Assembly: GCA_903847975.1 (NCBI GenBank)
Contig: CAINFC010000006.1
Location: 248,001-312,000, forward strand
Origin: an uncultured Acidobacteriota bacterium
GTDB taxonomy: Bacteria > Acidobacteriota > UBA6911 > CAINFC01
Direction of reading: 5' to 3'
Length of the DNA: 64,000 nt
Shown here: one piece after another, positions 37,201-46,105 of the stretch
Position numbering within the stretch: position 1 is the first letter of the stretch
Layout of the letters: each line of letters begins with the position of its first letter
Made by a program: the position numbers and the translations under genes
The notes under the pieces: model-generated
Told to the model about the DNA's origin: nothing
The model's database searches: none
What the model saw: the letters and a program-made list of their open reading frames with translations, nothing else

Positions 37201-37974
37201 ATGAGAATACACCTTTACATGCTTTGCTACCGATTTGAAGCACTGGTCGCTTCGCACCTGGATCCGGAAGCTTTCGGTCTGTATATGGCCGTCGGAACCC
37301 ACAAAAATACCCGCGGTAATCTTTTGTTTTTTGAAATTGACCCCGAGCTGAAAAGCGATTACTTTCGTCTCGAAAACCTGGAGGAGCTCTGCTCGGCAAT
37401 GGAAGACGGCGTAGCGAAGCCAAGCAAGTATATAAGCGTGTACCGAGTGATGGAGCACCTGCCGCTTGCCGTCTACGGCAAGCTGTACCTGACCACCGCC
37501 GACGGGCGCACCTTACCGCTGTCCGATATCCCGTACCAGGAGGAGCGGGAGGAGAAGGGGCTGCACCTTTACGATGAGCTCTGCCCTTTGAACCCCATGG
37601 TGCTTTCTACGCTGGCCCCCGGGGCCTTTCGCCGGTTCATGACGGATCCTTTGAATCGCATTCACGTGCCGAGGATCTTTTTCGCCGATATGCTTCTGGA
37701 TCGCGATTCGTCCGGTCGTCTCGCCGGTTATCTTCCTTACCAGGATCCCGCGCATATCCAGGATTGTTGTCGTGAAATGGAGAGCAAGCCGGCCAAGCCG
37801 ACGAAAACCGTTTTTCGAGCGCCTCGGCTATCCGGCTTTTTCCGCACAATCCGTCGCGGCTTTTACCTGGGTGATTCTACGGGAATCCGATTTTACCCGT
37901 TCCCCAGCCGGAATGAGCTGGAAGTGCAAAATCACTGGTGGTGGCGTTCCGCTTCCGAAAGCCTGGTATCCTGA
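37201..37974 (+). CDS. Protein of unknown function
   Basis: 257 residues, no signal peptide or membrane helix. It begins MRIHLYMLCYRFEALVASHLDPEAFGLYMAVG and contains YISVYRVMEHLPLAVYGKLYLTTADGRTLPL and HVPRIFFADMLLDRDSSGRLAGYLPYQDPAHIQDCC, ending in a tryptophan-rich NHWWWRSA. I recognise no domain. The ATG at 37201 has GGAGG 5 bases upstream, and codon use is similar to the neighbours, so it is a real gene. It has its own promoter and stands alone between rimI and tRNA-Asp. The frame extends upstream to 37123 without a credible start. Confidence 0.7.
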   Translation: MRIHLYMLCYRFEALVASHLDPEAFGLYMAVGTHKNTRGNLLFFEIDPELKSDYFRLENLEELCSAMEDGVAKPSKYISVYRVMEHLPLAVYGKLYLTTADGRTLPLSDIPYQEEREEKGLHLYDELCPLNPMVLSTLAPGAFRRFMTDPLNRIHVPRIFFADMLLDRDSSGRLAGYLPYQDPAHIQDCCREMESKPAKPTKTVFRAPRLSGFFRTIRRGFYLGDSTGIRFYPFPSRNELEVQNHWWWRSASESLVS

Positions 37975-38187
37975 GACCGGTGTTTCCTTCCCATTCTTCC
38001 GAATCTTCCTGTTGAAACGCTTTTCACAGGAAGATTAAGGAAGGGCGGGAAGAAAGGCGAAAGGGCCTGTCGCCAGAAAACCGGGACATTTGCCCCCGGA
38101 AGGGAAGGGGATCCGAACCTGCCCCTTTCGCATTGCGTCAGAAACGGATATGATTAGAGAGCTCGCAATCGTTCCAGGAAAATTAAC

Positions 38188-38233
38188 AAAAAAGGAAAGC
38201 CACGCTAAACAATGTATTGGAAAAAGTTTAACG

Positions 38234-38236
<3 letters not shown>
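38188..38236 (-). terminator. Terminator of tRNA-Asp
   Basis: On the minus strand CCACG-TTAAAC (38236-38226) pairs, with one mismatch, with GTTTAG-CGTGG (38210-38200), followed by CTTTCCTTTTTT. The first arm begins within the CCA end of the tRNA. The 37975-38187 stretch beyond it shows no gene. Confidence 0.65.
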
Positions 38237-38310
<74 letters not shown>

Positions 38311-38325
38311 GCGAGGGTGAGCAAG

Positions 38326-38354
38326 ATTATACACATATCGCGGGCGGATTCCAA
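38326..38354 (-). promoter_or_regulatory. Promoter of tRNA-Asp
   Basis: On the minus strand TTGGAA (38354-38349) and a perfect TATAAT (38331-38326) are 17 bp apart, with transcription expected to start about 8-10 bases before the tRNA 5' end. The promoter lies directly against the ribosome binding site of the divergent VWFA gene. Confidence 0.7.
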
Positions 38355-38361
38355 GAGGAAA

Positions 38362-39414
38362 ATGCACCTTTTTTTCATGACCAAACTCACATACCGGCTT
38401 TTTCGGCAGACTCCGGCCTATTTCCATCCCCTGATGAAAATAGCCGGCTCCTTCTGTCTCCTGTTTCTTTTTATCTCTTTTCAAAACCAACTTTCCGGCC
38501 AGGTGCCGTCCTTTCGGGCGGAAGTCCAGGCGGTGGAGGTACCCGTAACCGTGCTGGATGAAAATGGAAGCACGGTTCCCCGTTTGCGCATGGAGGATTT
38601 CCGGCTGTTCGAGGATGGCGTACCGCAAAGAATACGCGACCTCTCCGTGGACATTCACACCGTCAATGTTTTGCTGCTTCTGGACCTGAGCCGCAGCGTG
38701 GAATCCCAGAGCAAGAACATCCGACGGGCGGCCCAGGATTTTGTCCGGCAGTTCGGCCCGAAGGACCGTTTTGCTGTGATCGGCTTTGCGCACGGCATGA
38801 TGCCTGTTCAAGACTGGACCAGCGACAAGAAGCGCATCTCCAAATCTATCGGCAAGCTGGAGACAGGAACCCAGACACAGCTCTACGATGCGGTGCAAAC
38901 GGCCTTGCAGAGCCAATTCAAGCCCATGGAGGGACGCAAGGCCTGCGTTCTGATCACCGACGGCATCGACACTTCCAGCGAGCGGACGCTACAGGAAATC
39001 CTGCGGTCGGTCTATCGCAAGGAAATGTGCATTTACGTGATCAGCATCCTGAAGGCGGTCAAAGGGAGCATGGAGCGCTATCAGCGCGTGGCCTATGTGG
39101 CCCGGATCATGGAAAAGATCGGGGAAACGGATTACCTGGAAAACTTCTTTCGAAAAAAGGAGGAGGAAATGAACCGGCTGGCTCTCTATTCCGGGGGGCG
39201 GGCCTTCTTCCTTGATCAGCTGAGCGACATGCGCAGCATCTGCAGCCAGATCGCCCTGGAACTGAAAAGCCAGTACGTCCTCACCTACATCCCGGAAAGC
39301 GTACCGCCGGCGGCAAGTCAGCAGACCATCCGCCTGGAATATAAGCCGGATCCCCGGTATCAGCTGATTTATCGCAAGGGATACTACCGGGCCGATACGG
39401 GGATCCGACGCTGA
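38362..39414 (+). CDS. VWFA-domain protein of the acidobacterial type, exported
   Basis: 350 residues. After a basic stretch a hydrophobic segment (about 25-45, MKIAGSFCLLFLFISFQNQLSG) forms a signal peptide. VEVPVTVLDENGSTVPRLRMEDFRLFEDGVPQRIRDL is the N-terminal domain seen in 'VWFA-related Acidobacterial domain' proteins, and a von Willebrand A domain follows with the MIDAS motif DLSRS (Asp108) and TDGIDTSSE. Such domains bind metal-dependent partners; their roles in these bacteria are largely unknown. The ATG 38362 has AAGAGGAAA 5 bases upstream. The frame extends upstream through the tRNA-Asp region, which is only an antisense artefact. Confidence 0.85.
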   Translation: MHLFFMTKLTYRLFRQTPAYFHPLMKIAGSFCLLFLFISFQNQLSGQVPSFRAEVQAVEVPVTVLDENGSTVPRLRMEDFRLFEDGVPQRIRDLSVDIHTVNVLLLLDLSRSVESQSKNIRRAAQDFVRQFGPKDRFAVIGFAHGMMPVQDWTSDKKRISKSIGKLETGTQTQLYDAVQTALQSQFKPMEGRKACVLITDGIDTSSERTLQEILRSVYRKEMCIYVISILKAVKGSMERYQRVAYVARIMEKIGETDYLENFFRKKEEEMNRLALYSGGRAFFLDQLSDMRSICSQIALELKSQYVLTYIPESVPPAASQQTIRLEYKPDPRYQLIYRKGYYRADTGIRR

Positions 39415-39465
39415 CCGTGCTTTCAGTTCTTAATCTTTCGAGCCCCGGATTGCCTGCCAATCGCC

Positions 39466-40695
39466 TCAGGAGGCCTGAGCAATTCGAATTTGAGAGACCA
39501 CCTGGGCCGTTTCCCGTGCAATCATCTTCTCTTCGTTCGTGGGCACCAGCAGAATGCGCCCCCGGGCTGAATCGGCGCTGATGTCGGCCGGCCCTCTCAT
39601 CGTCCGGTTTTTCTCTTCGCACAGCTGCAACCCCAGGAATTCCATGTCGCGACATACCCGGGACCGTACTTCGCAGCTGTTTTCTCCAATTCCGCCGGTG
39701 AAGACCAGGCCATCCAGCCCGCCCATGGCTGCTGCATAGGAGCCTACGTATTTCTTGACCCGGTAGCAGAAAATGGACAGAGCCAGCTCAGCGCGATGGT
39801 TGCCTCCGGCGGCCAGCTGCTCGACGTCGCGCATGTCGGAAGAGCTGCCGGTAATTCCAAGCAGGCCGCTCTTCTTATTAATAATGCTGTCCAGGTCCGT
39901 GGGACCGGCGTTGAGCTCGCGGGCCAGATAAAAAAGGATGGCCGGATCGATATCTCCGCTGCGGGTTCCCATGACCAGCCCTTCCGCCGGTGTCATGCCC
40001 ATGGTGGTATCGACAACCTTTCCTCCCGCAATGGCCGCCATGCTGCATCCGTTTCCCAGGTGGCAGGTGACAATCCGCGTTCGGGCGGGATCATACCCCT
40101 GCTTTTCCAGGATCTGCTGAGCCTGCTCCACCACGAAGCGGTGGGAGGTGCCATGGAAGCCATAACGACGAACCCCGTATTCCGTGTAATAGGAAAACGG
40201 CAAAGCGTAGATATAGGCGTGCTCCGGCATGGTTGCATGGAAGGCCGTGTCGAATACCGCCACCTGGGGAACTCCGGGCATAAGCCTGCGGCAGGCACGA
40301 ATGCCTTTCAGGTTCGGCGGGTTATGTAGCGGAGCCAGCACGCTGAGACGATCCACCTCTTTGATCATTTCATCGGTCACCAGGACCGACTGCACAAATT
40401 TTTCACCCCCGTGAACCACCCGATGGCCAATGGCGGAAATTTCAGATATGTCCTTGATGGCTCCATTTTCCGGATGGGTCAACAGGCGGAAAACATGGTC
40501 CATGGCGATTTCATGATCCGGCATGTCCACCACCACTTCGCTTTTTCCGCCGCGGGCCGATTCATGCTTGATCTTCCCGCCTTCCTTGAGGCTGATTCGT
40601 TCCGCCAGTCCTTTGGCCAGGATCTCCTCGGTGGATGATTCGAACATCTGGTACTTCAGGGAGGAGCTGCCGCTGTTTAGCACTAGTATTATCAT
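39466..40695 (-). CDS. ackA: Acetate kinase
   Basis: 409 residues. ILVLNSGSSSLKYQMF is the N-terminal phosphate-binding motif, GHRVVHGGEKF holds the substrate arginine, VFDTAFHATMPEHAYIYALP and YGFHGTSHRFV follow, and HLGNGCSMAAI and VFTGGIGENS complete the ASKHA ATPase fold. It converts acetyl phosphate and ADP to acetate and ATP. The start lies 24 bases after the stop of pta, so the pair makes ATP from acetyl-CoA by substrate-level phosphorylation and implies acetate-forming fermentation, or the reverse activation of acetate. Confidence 0.95.
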   Translation of the reverse strand: MIILVLNSGSSSLKYQMFESSTEEILAKGLAERISLKEGGKIKHESARGGKSEVVVDMPDHEIAMDHVFRLLTHPENGAIKDISEISAIGHRVVHGGEKFVQSVLVTDEMIKEVDRLSVLAPLHNPPNLKGIRACRRLMPGVPQVAVFDTAFHATMPEHAYIYALPFSYYTEYGVRRYGFHGTSHRFVVEQAQQILEKQGYDPARTRIVTCHLGNGCSMAAIAGGKVVDTTMGMTPAEGLVMGTRSGDIDPAILFYLARELNAGPTDLDSIINKKSGLLGITGSSSDMRDVEQLAAGGNHRAELALSIFCYRVKKYVGSYAAAMGGLDGLVFTGGIGENSCEVRSRVCRDMEFLGLQLCEEKNRTMRGPADISADSARGRILLVPTNEEKMIARETAQVVSQIRIAQAS

Positions 40696-40719
40696 TCTTT
40701 AACTCTCGGTATCTAAAGA

Positions 40720-41721
40720 TTAATCCTGGATCGCCTGCACGGCAGTGATCGCTGCAACATTGACGATATCCTCGGCGTTGCAGCCTCGGGAGAGATCGTT
40801 GACCGGCTTTCTCAGACCCTGCAGAACCGGACCGTAGGCATCGGCTTTGGCCAGCCTCTCGGTGAGCTTGTAGCAGATGTTTCCCACGTTCAGATCCGGA
40901 AAGATGAGAACATTGGCTTTGCCGGCCACCGGGCTCCCGGGCGATTTCTTCTGGCCGATCCAGTCCACCAGGGCGGCGTCCCCCTGGAGCTCGCCGTCCA
41001 GGAGAATATCCGGGCGCCTCTCTTTGGCGATTCGCGTCGCTTCGATAACCTTGTCCGCCAGCGGATCGGAGGCGCTGCCCTTGGTGGAAAAACAGAGCAT
41101 GGCTACCCGGGGCTCCATTCCCAGCAGGCCCTTCATGTTCATGGCGCTTTGGATGGCAATCTCCGCCAGCTCTTCCGCATTGGGGTTGATCACCAGACCG
41201 CAGTCGGCAAAGACCAGAACGCCGTTTTCTCCATAGGGACAATCCGGCACGATCATGACGAAAAAGCTGGACACCAGCTTGTATCCGGGAGCTGTTTTTA
41301 AAATCTGCAGGGCCGGGCGAACCGTATCGGCCGTGGAGTGGGTGGCGCCGGAAACCTGCCCGTCGGCATAATTGTTGTGCACCATCATGCAGCCGAAATA
41401 GAGCGGATCCAACATGGTTTCTTTTGCTTTTTCCAGGCTGAGTCCTTTTTGCTTGCGAAGTTCGTAAAACTGCTGCACAAACGGCTCATACCAGGAGGAC
41501 TGCGCCGGGCTCACTACCGTGCAGCCGCGGATATCCGCGCCCGCCTTGCGGGCCGTTTCCGAAATTTTCTCTTCCGAGCCGATCAGGATCACCTGGGCCA
41601 GGCCAAGTTCCACGATCTTCTGCGCGGCGATTACCGTCCTCGGATCATCGGCTTCCGGCAGAGTGATGCGCTTCTGCGCCGCCTTTGCTTTCGCAAAGAT
41701 GGTCTCCATCACATTGGGCAT
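40720..41721 (-). CDS. pta: Phosphate acetyltransferase
   Basis: 333 residues, the short single-domain form. ETIFAKAKAAQKRITLPEADDPRTVIAAQKI is the typical N-terminus, CMMVHNNYADGQVSGATHSTADTVRPALQI and YGENGVLVFADCGLVINPN are conserved, and SDPLADKVIEATRIAKE and VLIFPDLNVGNICYKLTERLA complete the PTA_PTB domain. It converts acetyl-CoA and phosphate to acetyl phosphate for AckA. The ATG 41721 has ACAGGAG about 8 bases upstream; the TTG at 41742 is less likely. First gene of the pta-ackA operon. Confidence 0.94.
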   Translation of the reverse strand: MPNVMETIFAKAKAAQKRITLPEADDPRTVIAAQKIVELGLAQVILIGSEEKISETARKAGADIRGCTVVSPAQSSWYEPFVQQFYELRKQKGLSLEKAKETMLDPLYFGCMMVHNNYADGQVSGATHSTADTVRPALQILKTAPGYKLVSSFFVMIVPDCPYGENGVLVFADCGLVINPNAEELAEIAIQSAMNMKGLLGMEPRVAMLCFSTKGSASDPLADKVIEATRIAKERRPDILLDGELQGDAALVDWIGQKKSPGSPVAGKANVLIFPDLNVGNICYKLTERLAKADAYGPVLQGLRKPVNDLSRGCNAEDIVNVAAITAVQAIQD

Positions 41722-41780
41722 AACGAGATCTCCTGTATTCAATAAATAGTATGAAAAATGTTATTAATATTTTGCGGATG

Positions 41781-41809
41781 ATTCTATGTCGCCCGGGCGG
41801 CGATGTCAA
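41781..41809 (-). promoter_or_regulatory. Strong sigma-70-type promoter of pta-ackA
   Basis: On the minus strand a perfect TTGACA (41809-41804) and TAGAAT (41786-41781) are separated by 17 bp. Transcription would begin near 41774, about 50 bases before the pta ATG. This is the best promoter match in the window. Confidence 0.75.
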
Positions 41810-41833
41810 CCAAAATGGGAAAGGGAAAGCAAA

Positions 41834-42373
41834 ATGGATATCTCGCTGGAAAGAGATGAGCAGCACGAGCATTTCATGGAAATTGCATTGCGGGAAGCCC
41901 GTGGCGCGGCGGCCTCGGGCGAGGTTCCCGTAGGAGCGGTGCTGGTTCTGGATGACCGCATCCTGGCCTGCGGTCACAACCGCTCCATCCGGTCCATGGA
42001 CCCCACCGCGCATGCCGAAATGGAAGCCCTGCGCCAGGGGGCGCAGGTTCTGGGAAACTACCGGATGGAAGGATGCCGCCTGTACGTGACCAAGGAACCC
42101 TGCCTTATGTGCTGCGGCGCCATGATCCATGCGCGCATCCGTGAGCTGATCGTCGGTGCCCGCGATGAAAAAAGCGGCGCGGTCTGGTCCCGGGCACAGC
42201 TGTTGGATCTGCCGTGGCTCAACCATCGCATTATCAGCCGTTTCGGTATCCTGGAAGAAAGCTGCCGTTCGGTTTTGCAGGACTTTTTCCAGCAGCGCCG
42301 GGAAACCCGGAAAAAGGAAAAATCTTCCGCCGATCCGCTTCCTTCCCTGGAAAATGAGCCCCAGGTATGGTAA
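41834..42373 (+). CDS. tadA: tRNA adenosine(34) deaminase TadA
   Basis: 179 residues. HFMEIALREARGAAASGEVPVGAVLVLDDRILACGHN is the family start, the catalytic zinc site is AHAEMEAL (His and Glu) with PCLMCCGAMIHARI (two cysteines), and GAVWS follows. It deaminates A34 to inosine in tRNA-Arg(ACG). The last ~25 residues are basic and extend past E. coli TadA. The ATG 41834 follows a purine-rich GGGAAAGGGAAAG; the frame upstream to 41786 lacks a plausible start. Stop at 42373, 13 bases before tRNA-Ser. Confidence 0.92.
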   Translation: MDISLERDEQHEHFMEIALREARGAAASGEVPVGAVLVLDDRILACGHNRSIRSMDPTAHAEMEALRQGAQVLGNYRMEGCRLYVTKEPCLMCCGAMIHARIRELIVGARDEKSGAVWSRAQLLDLPWLNHRIISRFGILEESCRSVLQDFFQQRRETRKKEKSSADPLPSLENEPQVW

Positions 42374-42386
42374 ATATAAGGCGTCT

Positions 42387-42480
42387 GGAGGGGTACCGAA
42401 GTGGTCGTAACGGGCTCGACTCGAAATCGAGTTGTCTGCCAAAAGCGGGCACGTGGGTTCGAATCCCACCCCCTCCGCCA
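42387..42480 (+). tRNA. tRNA-Ser (anticodon CGA)
   Basis: 94 bases with acceptor GGAGGGG/CCCCTCC, discriminator G, encoded CCA, anticodon stem CTCGA/TCGAG around loop CTCGAAA (anticodon CGA), a long variable arm and T arm GTGGG-TTCGAAT-CCCAC. Class II layout and anticodon give serine (TCG codons). Confidence 0.95.
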
Positions 42481-42503
42481 TTCTCGCTTACGCTATCTGC
42501 ATC

Positions 42504-43031
42504 ATGATCTGCGCGTTTCAAGGGAAAAAGCCCAGGATTGCGGACTCGGCGTTTATTGAGGAAACGGCTCGGGTAATCGGAGAGGTGGAAATCGGAGCCC
42601 ATTCCAGCGTCTGGTTCTATACGGTGATTCGAGGAGATGTCCACTTCATTCGAATCGGCGAAGCGACCAATGTGCAGGATCATTCAGTCCTGCACGTCGA
42701 AAATGGCCAATATCCCCTGGAGATTGGCGACCAGGTGACCATAGGTCACTCGGTGGTTCTTCACGGGTGCCGCATCGGGTCCCGATGCCTGATCGGCATC
42801 GGGGCCATCGTACTTAACGATGTGGTGGTGGGGGAGAATTCCGTGGTAGGTGCCGGAGCCCTTTTGCCGGAGCATACGGTCGTACCTCCCGGGAGCCTGG
42901 TGTTGGGAGTTCCCGGAAAAATCGTCCGCGAAGTGAGTGTGGAAGAAATCGAGCGGATCCGGAGGTCCGCGACGAACTACGTTCAATATAAAGAGCAGTA
43001 CAGGAATGATGGTTATGGTGCGCGCGGTTAA
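42504..43031 (+). CDS. Gamma-class carbonic anhydrase-like hexapeptide-repeat protein
   Basis: 175 residues, a left-handed beta-helix: repeated hexapeptide turns (IGEVEIGAHSSVWFYTVIRGDVHFIRIGEATNVQDHSVLHV..., IGDQVTIGHSVVLHGCRIGSRCLIGIGAIVLND). The zinc-site histidines occur in VQDHSVLH, and in IGHSVVLHGC with the second and third ligands. The YrdA/CaiE-type subgroup is common; carbonic anhydrase activity is proven for some members only. The start at 42504 lies 24 bases after tRNA-Ser. The 3' end overlaps hisS by 17 bases. Confidence 0.85.
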   Translation: MICAFQGKKPRIADSAFIEETARVIGEVEIGAHSSVWFYTVIRGDVHFIRIGEATNVQDHSVLHVENGQYPLEIGDQVTIGHSVVLHGCRIGSRCLIGIGAIVLNDVVVGENSVVGAGALLPEHTVVPPGSLVLGVPGKIVREVSVEEIERIRRSATNYVQYKEQYRNDGYGARG

Positions 43032-44289
43032 AGGAACCAAAGACATCCTGCCGGAGGAAATGCCCCGCTGGCAGCTGATTGAATCCACGGCCCGAAACAT
43101 TTTTGCCACCTTCGGTTTCGAAGAGATCCGCACTCCGCTCTTCGAGGAGACGGAATTGTTCCACCGGGGAATCGGAGAAGCCACGGACGTGGTTTCCAAG
43201 GAGATGTACACTTTTCCGGACCGGTCCGGGAACTCCCTGACCTTGCGGCCGGAAATGACGGCCTCCGTCGTGCGGGCCACCATCGAACATCGCCTGGAAC
43301 TTTACCGCAACCCCTTGCGCCTGTTTTACATCGGCCCGATGTTCCGCTATGAGCGGCCCCAGAAAGGCCGTTACCGGCAATTTCACCAGATCGGCGCGGA
43401 GGTCATCGGCTCGGACCACCCGGCCATCGAGGCGGAAGCGATCGAAATGCTCCTCCTTCTTCTGGAAAGACTGCAGGTCCGGGGAAGCGAGCTGGTCATC
43501 AACTCCATCGGCTGCCCTTCCTGCCGGCCGGATTTCCTGAACCTTCTGCGGAATGCGGTTTCGGAAAAACTGGAACGGTTCTGCGCCGATTGCCGCGACC
43601 GCTCTTCGCGCAACGTCCTGCGCGTGCTGGACTGCAAGCAGGAAACCTGCCAGGAGCCGATCGAAAGCCTTCCGGCCATTTCCGACCATCTGTGTGAAGG
43701 CTGCCGCAGCCATTTCCTGCAGTTTCGCTCCTGGCTGGAAAAACGACGGGTCCCCTATCAGGTGCGGTCCCGTCTGGTTCGCGGCCTGGATTACTATGAG
43801 AAAACCACCTTCGAGATTTCCAACGGGCTGCTCGGAGCACAGAATGCGCTGGCCGGGGGCGGCCGGTATGACGGCCTTTCCGCTCTGCTCGGAGGGAAGC
43901 CATCCAAGGGCTTCGGCTTCGCCATGGGGATGGAGCGGCTGGTTCTGGCGCTGCCGGAAGAAGCAGTCAAGGAAAGCTCCTCGACCCCGGAGCTATGCCT
44001 GGTACCCCTCGGAGAAAAAGCACTGGAGGTAGCCGCGGGAGTAGCCTCGAAGATCCGGCAGGCGGGAAAGGGCTGTTACCTGGAATACGAAGCCCGCAGC
44101 CTGAAGGCCGCCCTGCGGTCGGCCGATCGGATCCGGGCGCGATGGGCGCTGATTCTGGGGGATAACGAACTGCAGACGGGCCAGTGGGTATTAAAGGATC
44201 TGACGGCGCAAACACAGCGGCTCATTACGGAAACCGAACTTCTGGAAGCCTGCGCCTCCGGAGCCGGTAAAACTCAAATTCTATTCTGA
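43015..44289 (+). CDS. hisS: Histidyl-tRNA synthetase
   Basis: 424 residues of class II. Motif RAVKGTKDILPEEMPRWQ opens the protein, FEEIRTPLFEETELFHRGIGEATDVVSKEMYTF is motif 1 region, LRLFYIGPMFRYERPQKGRYRQFHQIGAEVIG is motif 2, and LVRGLDYYEKTTFEI and AGGGRYDGL are histidine-site motifs (HisA/HisB). The anticodon-binding domain ends the protein. ATGs at 43006, 43009 and 43015 are all in frame; 43015 has AGGA at a suitable distance and gives the family start VRAVKGTKD. It overlaps the carbonic anhydrase gene and is followed by aspS after 13 bases. Confidence 0.94.
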   Translation: MVRAVKGTKDILPEEMPRWQLIESTARNIFATFGFEEIRTPLFEETELFHRGIGEATDVVSKEMYTFPDRSGNSLTLRPEMTASVVRATIEHRLELYRNPLRLFYIGPMFRYERPQKGRYRQFHQIGAEVIGSDHPAIEAEAIEMLLLLLERLQVRGSELVINSIGCPSCRPDFLNLLRNAVSEKLERFCADCRDRSSRNVLRVLDCKQETCQEPIESLPAISDHLCEGCRSHFLQFRSWLEKRRVPYQVRSRLVRGLDYYEKTTFEISNGLLGAQNALAGGGRYDGLSALLGGKPSKGFGFAMGMERLVLALPEEAVKESSSTPELCLVPLGEKALEVAAGVASKIRQAGKGCYLEYEARSLKAALRSADRIRARWALILGDNELQTGQWVLKDLTAQTQRLITETELLEACASGAGKTQILF

Positions 44290-44302
44290 AGATGGCAAGG
44301 AT

Positions 44303-46099
44303 ATGGAAGAATCAAAACTCAAGGTAGTACCCCTGGGATCTTTTCAGCGGACCAGGTACTGCGGTCAGGTTAACGCGGAAGATATCGGGAAGTCCATTCG
44401 CCTGTGCGGCTGGGTCGACAGCGTTCGCGACCTGGGAGCATTGCTGTTTGTGCGCCTGCGGGACCGGGAAGGAGTCATCCAGGTCGTTTTCAAGAGCGAC
44501 ACCGATGAAGATCTGCGGCGCCGCGCCGAGGGCCTTCGTTCGGAATTCGTCATCGGCATTTCCGGAGTTGTGGCCGCCCGCACCGCGGAAAACGTCAATT
44601 CCCAGATGGCTACCGGGGAAATCGAGGTGCTGGCCGAAGAGCTGCTGCTGCTCAACACGGCCGAGACACCGCCTTTTGAAATCGGAGACGATACGACCGC
44701 TTCGGAGGATCTGCGCCTGAAATACAGATACCTGGATTTGCGGCGTCCGGTGGTGCTGAAAAATTTCCGCCTGCGGCATCAACTAAGTCTGGAGGTCCGG
44801 GACTACATGGATCAGCAGGGCTTCTTCGAGATCGAGACTCCTTTCCTGACCAAGTCCACTCCGGAAGGTGCCCGGGACTTCCTGGTTCCCAGCCGGGTCC
44901 ATGAGGGGTGCTTCTACGCTCTGCCGCAGTCTCCGCAGATCTTCAAGCAGATCCTGATGATTTCCGGCTTCGACCGTTATTTCCAGATTGTGCGATGCTT
45001 TCGGGATGAAGACCTGCGGGCCGACCGGCAGCCGGAGTTCACCCAGATCGATATTGAGATTTCTTTCCCCCATTACGATGTCCTGTTCGGAATCATTGAA
45101 GGGATGATGAAGCGGCTCTTCCGGCTCTCCGGGATAGAAGTCCCCACTCCTTTCCTGCGCCTGCCTTATGATGAAGTAATGGAACGGTTCGGTAGCGACA
45201 AGCCGGACATGCGCTTCGCCCTGGAGCTTTGCGAGCTGGGAGCCGCTTTTCAGCAGACCTCCTTCGAGGCCTTCCGGCGCGTGCTGGATCATAACGGCCG
45301 CATCAAGGGACTTCGAATTCCCGGAGGGGCGCAGTATTCCCGCAACCAGATTGACCACTGGACCGAGCTGGTCCGGCAGAACGGAGCGTCGGGCCTGGCC
45401 TGGATCCGCAGCACGGAAGGAGGACTGCGCTCCTCTCTGGACAAGGTGCTCCGGCCGGGGGAAGCGGAGGCCGTATTCCAGGCTGCCGGCGGGACGAAGG
45501 ATGACCTTTTGCTGATGGTGGCCGATGCCAAAGCCCAGAAGGTATTCGATTGCCTGAATGCCCTCCGGCTGGCTGTGGGCCGGAAGGAGAAGCATGCCGA
45601 GAGCGGACGCTACGCATTTTTATGGGTGGTCGATTTCCCGATGTTCGAGTATCATGAGGAGGATCGCCGTTTTTACGCCTGCCACCATCCGTTTACTTCT
45701 CCCAAAGACGAAGACGTGGCCTATCTGACCACCGATCCCGGTCGGGTCAAAGCGAAGGCCTACGACCTGGTTCTCAACGGGACGGAGCTGGGCGGAGGCT
45801 CCATTCGTATTCATGACATGCAGATCCAGAAGGAGGTTTTCCGCTCCCTGGGGCTGACCGATCAGGAGACCGCGGAAAAATTCGGCTTTTTCCTGGAGGC
45901 GCTGCGCTACGGAACTCCGCCGCACGGGGGCATCGCCCTGGGGTTGGACCGCCTGGTCATGCTTCTCTCGGGGGAAAAGTCCATTCGCGACGTGATCGCT
46001 TTCCCAAAAACCGCGCGCGGCACCTGCCTGATGTCCGACTCTCCGTCCGCCGTGCGGGATGAGCAGCTGAAAGAGCTGCACATCCGTCTGGACCATTAG
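44303..46099 (+). CDS. aspS: Aspartyl-tRNA synthetase, bacterial type
   Basis: 598 residues with the bacterial GAD insertion. The OB-fold anticodon domain (IRLCGWVDSVRDLGALLFVRLRDREGVIQVVF) is followed by class II motif 1 around IETPFLTKSTPEGARDF, LPQSPQIFKQILMISGFDRYFQIVRCFRDEDLRADRQPEFTQIDIE (motif 2), and GIALGLDRLVMLLSGEKSIRDVIAFPK (motif 3). It attaches aspartate to tRNA-Asp, whose gene is 6 kb upstream. Co-directional with hisS and mutL. Confidence 0.96.
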   Translation: MEESKLKVVPLGSFQRTRYCGQVNAEDIGKSIRLCGWVDSVRDLGALLFVRLRDREGVIQVVFKSDTDEDLRRRAEGLRSEFVIGISGVVAARTAENVNSQMATGEIEVLAEELLLLNTAETPPFEIGDDTTASEDLRLKYRYLDLRRPVVLKNFRLRHQLSLEVRDYMDQQGFFEIETPFLTKSTPEGARDFLVPSRVHEGCFYALPQSPQIFKQILMISGFDRYFQIVRCFRDEDLRADRQPEFTQIDIEISFPHYDVLFGIIEGMMKRLFRLSGIEVPTPFLRLPYDEVMERFGSDKPDMRFALELCELGAAFQQTSFEAFRRVLDHNGRIKGLRIPGGAQYSRNQIDHWTELVRQNGASGLAWIRSTEGGLRSSLDKVLRPGEAEAVFQAAGGTKDDLLLMVADAKAQKVFDCLNALRLAVGRKEKHAESGRYAFLWVVDFPMFEYHEEDRRFYACHHPFTSPKDEDVAYLTTDPGRVKAKAYDLVLNGTELGGGSIRIHDMQIQKEVFRSLGLTDQETAEKFGFFLEALRYGTPPHGGIALGLDRLVMLLSGEKSIRDVIAFPKTARGTCLMSDSPSAVRDEQLKELHIRLDH

Positions 46100-46105
46100 C
46101 CGGTC

